From: Ceratodon purpureus
Lineage: Eukaryota; Streptophyta; Bryopsida; Pseudoditrichales; Ditrichaceae
Length of the DNA stretch: 64,000 nucleotides
Direction of reading: 5' to 3'
Assembly (NCBI GenBank): GCA_014871385.1
Contig: CM026429.1
Span: forward strand, 9,047,075 to 9,111,074
Below the pieces are notes generated by a model that searched no databases, had not been told where the DNA came from, and worked only from the letters and a program-made list of their open reading frames with translations. The position numbers were made by a program, and so were the translations under genes. Below are positions 61,601-64,000 of the stretch, piece by piece; position 1 is the stretch's first letter, and the number at the start of each line of letters is the position of its first letter.

Positions 61601-63375
61601 CGCAGGGCGAAGAATGGACCATACTCTGAAATAGAACAGGAACACCAGAATCCCGGAACAGGGCTTGAGTCCTCACATTGTACCAAGTCACCAACAATTC
61701 CCGGAACTCGCACCAATTCCAAGTCACCAACAATTCCCGAAATCCATGAACAGAGTAGACTACAGAGACGCAGGAAAACAGTGAACCCCTAAGCGCAACT
61801 TCTTGCCACCAACACTGTTAACACTTTGAATCTTTTAACACTTTCAATACTCGTGTACTTATTGACCAACGAGTACGCACTGCCCTGCTGCTAAAGAGAC
61901 GTATACAAACAATATATTCGACAATTTCCTACTGAAAAACATAATCAACTTCTATGCCGGTTCGAGCTCAAACTAGCTGTAAACTAAACAATGTTCACGT
62001 GCCATCGGCGACAAATAAACTACTGAACAGAAATTTCATTGAACATGATTCGAAAGCTTCAGATGAAAGCAATCAAGAACTTCCCTTACTGTACAGTGAA
62101 TGATATATTTCAGAGCAATAAAGTAGGACTTATTTCAAATTTGGCAATCTGCTATGAGGTCATGCCGCCGCATTTGTTCCAAGAAGTGAAATAAAAAAGG
62201 GGAGGAAAATAAATATTAAAAAATTGCAGAAACAAGAAAAAAGAGAAAGATTCAACAATGTACAGTCTTAGATATTCTTTTAAAACTTATGATCGCGAAA
62301 GGCATGTCAAATTTCTTGAACCATGTTCAGGGCCAAAGAAAGACGAAACAAAGTCACGACGATAACAGTGAAGGTGCAAAGGAAGAGATCGACGGAAACA
62401 AGGTCAGAAGCAAAGAATGACAACGCTCCAATTTCCGATTCTATTACGAAGGAGACCTCACCACGGCTCATTCTGTCAATCGAGGTCATCAGCAAGTCTT
62501 TACGGAACTAAATTTGGACTAAAATAAATTACAACAAAGACACAGCGCTCGACCCAAAACACCAATGCACAAGCCGAAAAAAGAAACCCACGTACCTGAC
62601 TACTCTCTAGCCAGTGGCCAGCATGTGAAAGAAATCGATTGACGCCAATCCTTTTGCGCCGAACGTCCTTCTTCGATGGGCTGACGCGAGTTTCTTCGCT
62701 CCAGAAGGTGACCACCGCATCAACCACAGCTTGCTCCAGAGCATCACTTCTCCTTCGTCGCGTGTTCATCGCCCAAACCTCACCTTTCACCCCTGCATTC
62801 AGTGAGCTTCTTCGAAGTACACCTCTCCTTATGCTTCGCTTGTTCATTCCGATGCATGTTGATGCCGCCTCCACACAATCGGCATCCTCCAAGGAAATCA
62901 CGGCAGCCTCCAAGACGTTCCGTGCCATGTGGTGGTCTTTGCCCTTGGCGAACTTCAATGAAGACCACGCAGTTGCAAGACCATTGCAGACCACCCTACA
63001 ATGCTCGTACTCTCTCCGTCTAACCACACTCTCTGGTAACACATTAATCAGAATGGGCGAAGTAAAGAACCTCTCCAACACAGCTCTTTGGAATTCTACC
63101 CCCCTCCCGGACGTTAATTCATCCACCTTCACAGCCAATTGATTGGAACAGAGGGCTACTGCTCTCTCAAACACTGAGTCCGCCGTTGATTCACTCGTAA
63201 CGCACACCTCGCTCGCAACCTGCTGCTGAATACGTACTTCCTCTGCGGCCTTTCTCAATCTACGATTCTTCGCTCTATTCCGTGTTGCTTTAGCCCTCGC
63301 TCTTTCCACTCGCAATGCATCCCGTCTTTGTAATTCAGCCTTACGCTTGGCCGCAGCAGATCGTGAACTTCCCAT
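58680..63375 (-). CDS. Intact transposase-like protein with SDGxxxQFK and GHGKGPxDG motifs
   Basis: Three exons (63375-62596, 61020-60008, 59745-58680) join in phase to 952 residues with no interruption. The order is: basic helical N-terminus (AAAKRKAELQRRDALRVERA), likely nuclear and DNA-binding; a helical segment with RRKRIGVNRFLSHAGHW; then FKAIYGHLKVSFVSFRKLRP and a Cys-rich zinc region (CCNCWCPDLCCK, CEHCGFH). A probable RNase-H-like core has ISDDPKHDSLFVQHC and WSDGCAAQFKG (Asp about 580), and GSGHGKGPHDGAGACLKSS lies near residue 625, followed by a Cys cluster and an acidic tail. I recall this motif series from a broad unnamed family in animal and some plant predicted proteomes, often multicopy, which is why I call it transposase-like; the superfamily is unassigned. 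The MLRSV ATG 39 bases upstream (63414) is an alternative start. Intron 1 holds the shared repeat block and a 29-bp minisatellite. Confidence 0.78.
61141..61285. repeat. 29-bp minisatellite, five units, in intron 1
   Basis: Units start at 61141, 61170, 61199, 61228 and 61257. Each reads GATCAAA...GAACAAGAAGGAAAG with few differences, and the middle three are identical. Confidence 0.93.
61323..61778 (-). repeat. Intronic repeat block, minus copy
   Basis: In intron 1 of the transposase-like gene. It is the reverse complement of 53919-54419 and is therefore in the sense direction of its own gene. It carries a small internal duplication around GGGAATTGTTGGTGACTTGG that the other copy lacks. Confidence 0.93.
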
Positions 63376-64000
63376 CTTCTCAAACCCTAGTCGAAACCCA
63401 ACCGACCTGAGCACGAAACCATCGCGAACTAGGAAACCGAAGCGAATCGAAACGGGAGAGACGAAGTGGTAGCCCTCGGATCATTGCCCGCCATGGATCA
63501 ACGGCTAGAATCCTTCATGCGCTCCTTCCCGCGTGAGTCACTCCCCGACCCACAACATTCCATGATGATACTGTTACGGCCCACTAACTTGTGCTTAATC
63601 ATTTCGAGATGAGTTGGTGGGAATGACAGTTTTGGGGTCCAATTTTTACACTGAATAAAATTGTCGGGGTTGTACTCCTGAGGGATTTAGAAAATAACGT
63701 TTTAAGAATACCAGGACATCCGCATTAACATTCATTAACTGCAGCCTTTATCGTTAATTCTTCACAAAGGCATTCAGAATTCCTTGAACGAAAGTTCAAA
63801 TTTATGAACAGATCAGGATCATTTCGATTTATGAAATGCTTATTATATTTTTTAATAAGTTCCCTTAAGAATCTATGTGTTCACAAAATATTACTGCTTT
63901 TTATGTCGCAGATGCCGGAAGTTCAGATGATCAGCTTTCCAAACTGAATTGTAATTTCTAAATAGAAAATTCAAATAAAAATATTGTAAAATAAAATAAA
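63376..64000. other. Upstream region of the transposase-like gene and right edge
   Basis: Should hold the promoter and 5' UTR of the minus-strand gene. TTCCCGCG near 63528 resembles an E2F half-site, as in the promoter at the other end of the cassette. No terminal inverted repeat or target duplication was identified; the right boundary may lie beyond the window. Confidence 0.4.

Noticed and set aside
53950-61733. Similar short peptides readable at 53950-54276 (plus) and 61458-61733 (minus)
   Set aside because: They lie inside the intronic repeat block. The similarity follows from near-identical DNA, the frames are short and low in recognisable motifs, and they are removed by splicing in both gene models.
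51700-64000. Terminal inverted repeats bounding the 52-63 kb cassette
   Set aside because: By-eye comparison of the outer flanks found only chance matches of under 10 bases, so no element boundaries are claimed.
1-64000. CRISPR arrays, rRNA and tRNA genes
   Set aside because: No regularly spaced direct-repeat array, rRNA core sequence or convincing cloverleaf was seen.

Overview
The window looks like nuclear DNA of a land plant, most likely a bryophyte (moss-like). The genes have plant-type GT-AG introns of about 60 to 1,200 bp. Recognisable host products are an AKT1-type shaker K+ channel with ankyrin and KHA domains, an SR45a/transformer-2-like splicing factor, a plastid-type FAD oxidoreductase with a transit peptide, and a PGAP5/MPPE1-like phosphoesterase. 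The organism call is an inference from gene types and architecture, not from a database match.

Layout. (1) 0.4-2.9 kb, minus: a PGAP5/MPPE1-like metallophosphoesterase; seven exons were rebuilt and the 3' part was not found in the window. (2) 4-23 kb: an AT-rich, transposon-laden region. An old duplication (about 6.1-17.6 kb and 18.3-23.0 kb) carries two copies of a small 140-residue gene. The left copy holds a 5.5-kb piggyBac element with TTAA target duplications and a second TTAA-flanked non-autonomous element, which itself carries an Emigrant/pogo-like MITE. The right copy still shows the unfilled TTAA sites. (3) 24.4-25.8 kb: a coiled-coil protein with three membrane segments. (4) 27.1-29.2 kb: the FAD oxidoreductase, whose second exon lies in a degenerate tandem array. 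(5) 30.1-36.3 kb: a membrane-anchored Josephin-like pseudoenzyme and the SR45a-like gene, diverging from a shared promoter with a 10-bp-phased CGCG array. (6) 41.2-45.8 kb: the K+ channel, with all 14 coding exons rebuilt in phase. (7) 46.7-49.6 kb: two small minus-strand proteins sharing an exactly spaced H-x-C-x4-C-x2-C motif. (8) 52.4-63.4 kb: a convergent cassette made of a 775-residue coiled-coil/RING/AT-hook protein (plus), a 172-residue Trp-rich protein (minus) and an apparently intact 952-residue transposase-like protein (minus) with SDGxxxQFK and GHGKGPxDG motifs. The first introns of the two outer genes share a nearly identical block of about 450-500 bp, in sense orientation in each gene and therefore inverted relative to each other.

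Best candidates for something undescribed are the 52-63 kb cassette, which may be a multigene DNA transposon or a domesticated locus, and the H-x-C-x4-C-x2-C protein pair. Exon models were derived by eye from reading-frame continuity and splice consensus; family names come from remembered motifs and were not searched.
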